Below, piece by piece: positions 62,894 to 64,000 of a DNA stretch of 64,000 bases. The position numbers were made by a program, and so were the translations under genes. This DNA is from an uncultured Eubacterium sp. (GTDB lineage Bacteria; Bacillota; Clostridia; Lachnospirales; Lachnospiraceae), in the NCBI GenBank assembly GCA_948579355.1, contig CAPAOV010000004.1, positions 118,797-182,796 on the forward strand, given 5' to 3'. The notes below the pieces were generated by a model. That model worked only from the letters and a program-made list of their open reading frames with translations, made no database searches and was not told where the DNA came from. Position 1 is the first letter of the stretch. Each line of letters begins with the position of its first letter.

Positions 62894-63137
62894 ATTTCAA
62901 TGAGCTGGCTTCACAGAGTGTGGCAGCGTTTGTTGCGAAAGATACAAACCAAGCTGGAATATTAACATTCCAATTTGGCGTTACCCTATGAATGTGAGAA
63001 AGTAACGTAAAGAAATCTATTTATCATTGTCACTATTGCATACGTTTGCAAAATATATTTGTTGGTTATTGTGAATGGATATATCCATCTGTTTCGGGTA
63101 TTGTGGTTGTAACAAAACAAAGAAAGGAGCTGGTACA

Positions 63138-63464
63138 ATGGAAATGAAAAACCTATGCGGAAAGATTCCCGTGGCTCTGCACCTCAAAGTCAGAGCAGAG
63201 ATTGAGCAGAGGGAAATCAGTACACAGCAGTTTATCCAGCAGGTCATCGAAGAACATTTTATGGAAAAAGGAGTGAATCGTATGGAAGCAAGAACAATCG
63301 CAGTACAGGTAAGCGAGCAGTTATTTACAAGGCTCAAGAATGTAGTCGCATGGAAAGGATGTAAGCAGAAAGAATTTCTTATCAGCGTCATCGAAAAAGC
63401 AATCGAGGAAGTGGAGACGGGGATGAAACAGGCAGACGAGACGGATACGGAATTAGGCGAGTAA
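63138..63464 (+). CDS. Double ribbon-helix-helix-like protein of the type carried by conjugative elements
   Basis: The start is ATG 63138 behind aaaggagct. The 108-residue product consists of two similar halves: LCGKIPVALHLKVRAEIEQR with FIQQVIEEHF (residues 5-42) and TIAVQVSEQLFTRLKNVVAW with FLISVIEKAIEEVE (53-95). Each looks like a strand followed by two helices. Proteins of this look occur in integrative conjugative elements of Firmicutes, where they are sometimes labelled ParR-like; that link is from memory. It may bind element DNA. Confidence 0.6.
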   Translation: MEMKNLCGKIPVALHLKVRAEIEQREISTQQFIQQVIEEHFMEKGVNRMEARTIAVQVSEQLFTRLKNVVAWKGCKQKEFLISVIEKAIEEVETGMKQADETDTELGE

Positions 63465-63496
63465 GAAAAAGAACGAAAACAGAATCAATGCTACAT

Positions 63497-63532
63497 AAAC
63501 GGTATGGAAATCAAAATCCATGCCGTTTTTTT
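63497..63532 (+). terminator. Rho-independent terminator
   Basis: AAACGGTATGGA (63497-63508) pairs with TCCATGCCGTTT (63517-63528) around an eight-base loop with one G-T pair, followed by a run of T to 63532. Confidence 0.8.
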
Positions 63533-63551
63533 ATGAAAGGAGCTGAAAATT

Positions 63552-63959
63552 ATGCATTTTACCGGGACAAAGCATCTCCATGAGATTGAAAATATCATGC
63601 AGGAAATTCCGAATTTTTTACCTAAAGGGCATGGTGGTACCGTGCTGAAAAAAGAGATGGAGGACTGCATCCGGGGGCAGCCGCCACCGGACAGTTATGA
63701 GGAAATGATGTCAGCGCTCACGGCGAGAATCGGTTACAAGCCATTAGGAGAGCGTATGAGGCGATATTTGAAGGAAAGCGAGGGAAAGGCAGTGAGTTAC
63801 CGGAATGAAAAGCATAAGGCGGTATTTGAGGAAATAACGGCAAAGATGGACAAACAGAATTATGCCCTTTTGTCTGCCCTGTATCTGCTGACGGCAGATT
63901 ACAGGCTGTGGAAGATTATGAAGCACCATACGCAGAAAAATACGGTTGAGATGGTATAA
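63552..63959 (+). CDS. Hypothetical protein, probably mobile-element cargo
   Basis: The 135-residue product starts behind aaaggagctg. The second half (YRNEKHKAVFEEITAKMDKQ; NYALLSALYLLTADYRLWKI) is helical and faintly recalls small DUF6075-like proteins carried on conjugative elements; the first half is not recognised. No catalytic motif is seen. It is preceded by a terminator, so it must have its own or a read-through promoter. The last 40 bases of the window hold no visible gene. Confidence 0.55.
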   Translation: MHFTGTKHLHEIENIMQEIPNFLPKGHGGTVLKKEMEDCIRGQPPPDSYEEMMSALTARIGYKPLGERMRRYLKESEGKAVSYRNEKHKAVFEEITAKMDKQNYALLSALYLLTADYRLWKIMKHHTQKNTVEMV

Positions 63960-64000
63960 TAAAGTTGTAACACCTACACTGGAATAAATGATATAATTCA

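Noticed and set aside
1..64000. CRISPR arrays, tRNA or rRNA genes
   Set aside because: No regularly spaced repeats with unique spacers and no tRNA-like cloverleaf with CCA-end context or rRNA-like stretches were noticed on either strand; a dedicated scan was not possible.

Overview
The window looks like part of the chromosome of a motile, endospore-forming, plant-polysaccharide-using member of the Clostridia, most likely family Lachnospiraceae (relatives of Roseburia, Agathobacter or Butyrivibrio). This is inferred from gene content and order, not from a database match. The grounds are sigma-G with a YlmC/YmxH-type protein, codY directly ahead of a Bacillus-style fla/che cluster ending in rpsB-tsf, and family 3 and 67 xylan-type glycosidases. 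No rRNA, tRNA or CRISPR array was recognised.

Bases 1-17965, sugar acquisition. A solute-binding protein cut by the window edge and two permeases are followed by an NHL/TPR membrane protein, a Yip1-family membrane protein and a large DUF5696-type lipoprotein. A second permease pair and a second binding lipoprotein come next. No transporter ATPase is encoded, so a shared ATPase elsewhere must serve both. A four-gene operon follows: GH3 glycosidase (xylosidase-like), GH67 alpha-glucuronidase, mannonate dehydratase and fructuronate reductase. None of the four has a signal peptide. Together they suggest uptake of glucuronoxylan fragments followed by cytoplasmic debranching and entry of glucuronate into central metabolism.

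Bases 17957-26155, housekeeping and sporulation. sigG (minus strand) faces ymxH/ylmC, and a DinJ/YafQ-type toxin-antitoxin pair sits between them, framed by a perfect 57-bp direct repeat. nrdR, comM, dprA, topA and codY follow, several with good sigma-A promoters.

Bases 26219-60330, the flagellar/chemotaxis supercluster. The order is flgB flgC fliE fliF fliG fliH fliI fliJ, a MotE-like gene, fliK flgD, a TIGR02530-type gene, flgE flbD motA motB fliL fliM fliY cheY fliO fliP fliQ fliR flhB flhA flhF flhG, a PilZ gene, cheB cheA cheW cheD, a small membrane protein, sigD, a FapA-type gene and three accessory genes. One of the accessory genes occupies the position and has the architecture of SwrB. 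A terminator after flgE and a promoter before motA suggest at least two transcription units.

Bases 60365-64000. rpsB-tsf have a textbook promoter and end at tandem terminators. Beyond them the character changes to small mobile-element-like genes: an AbrB-like protein, a double ribbon-helix-helix-like protein and a protein of unknown function. They are preceded by a cluster of AGTTGGTCA repeats, and this looks like the edge of an integrated element or its remnant.

The most unusual signals are: the NHL/Yip1/DUF5696 transport module; the 57-bp repeat flanking the toxin-antitoxin pair; a 31-nt start region almost identical between the antitoxin gene and topA; a densely folded non-coding block at 58931-59072; and the iteron-like array at 62426-62575.
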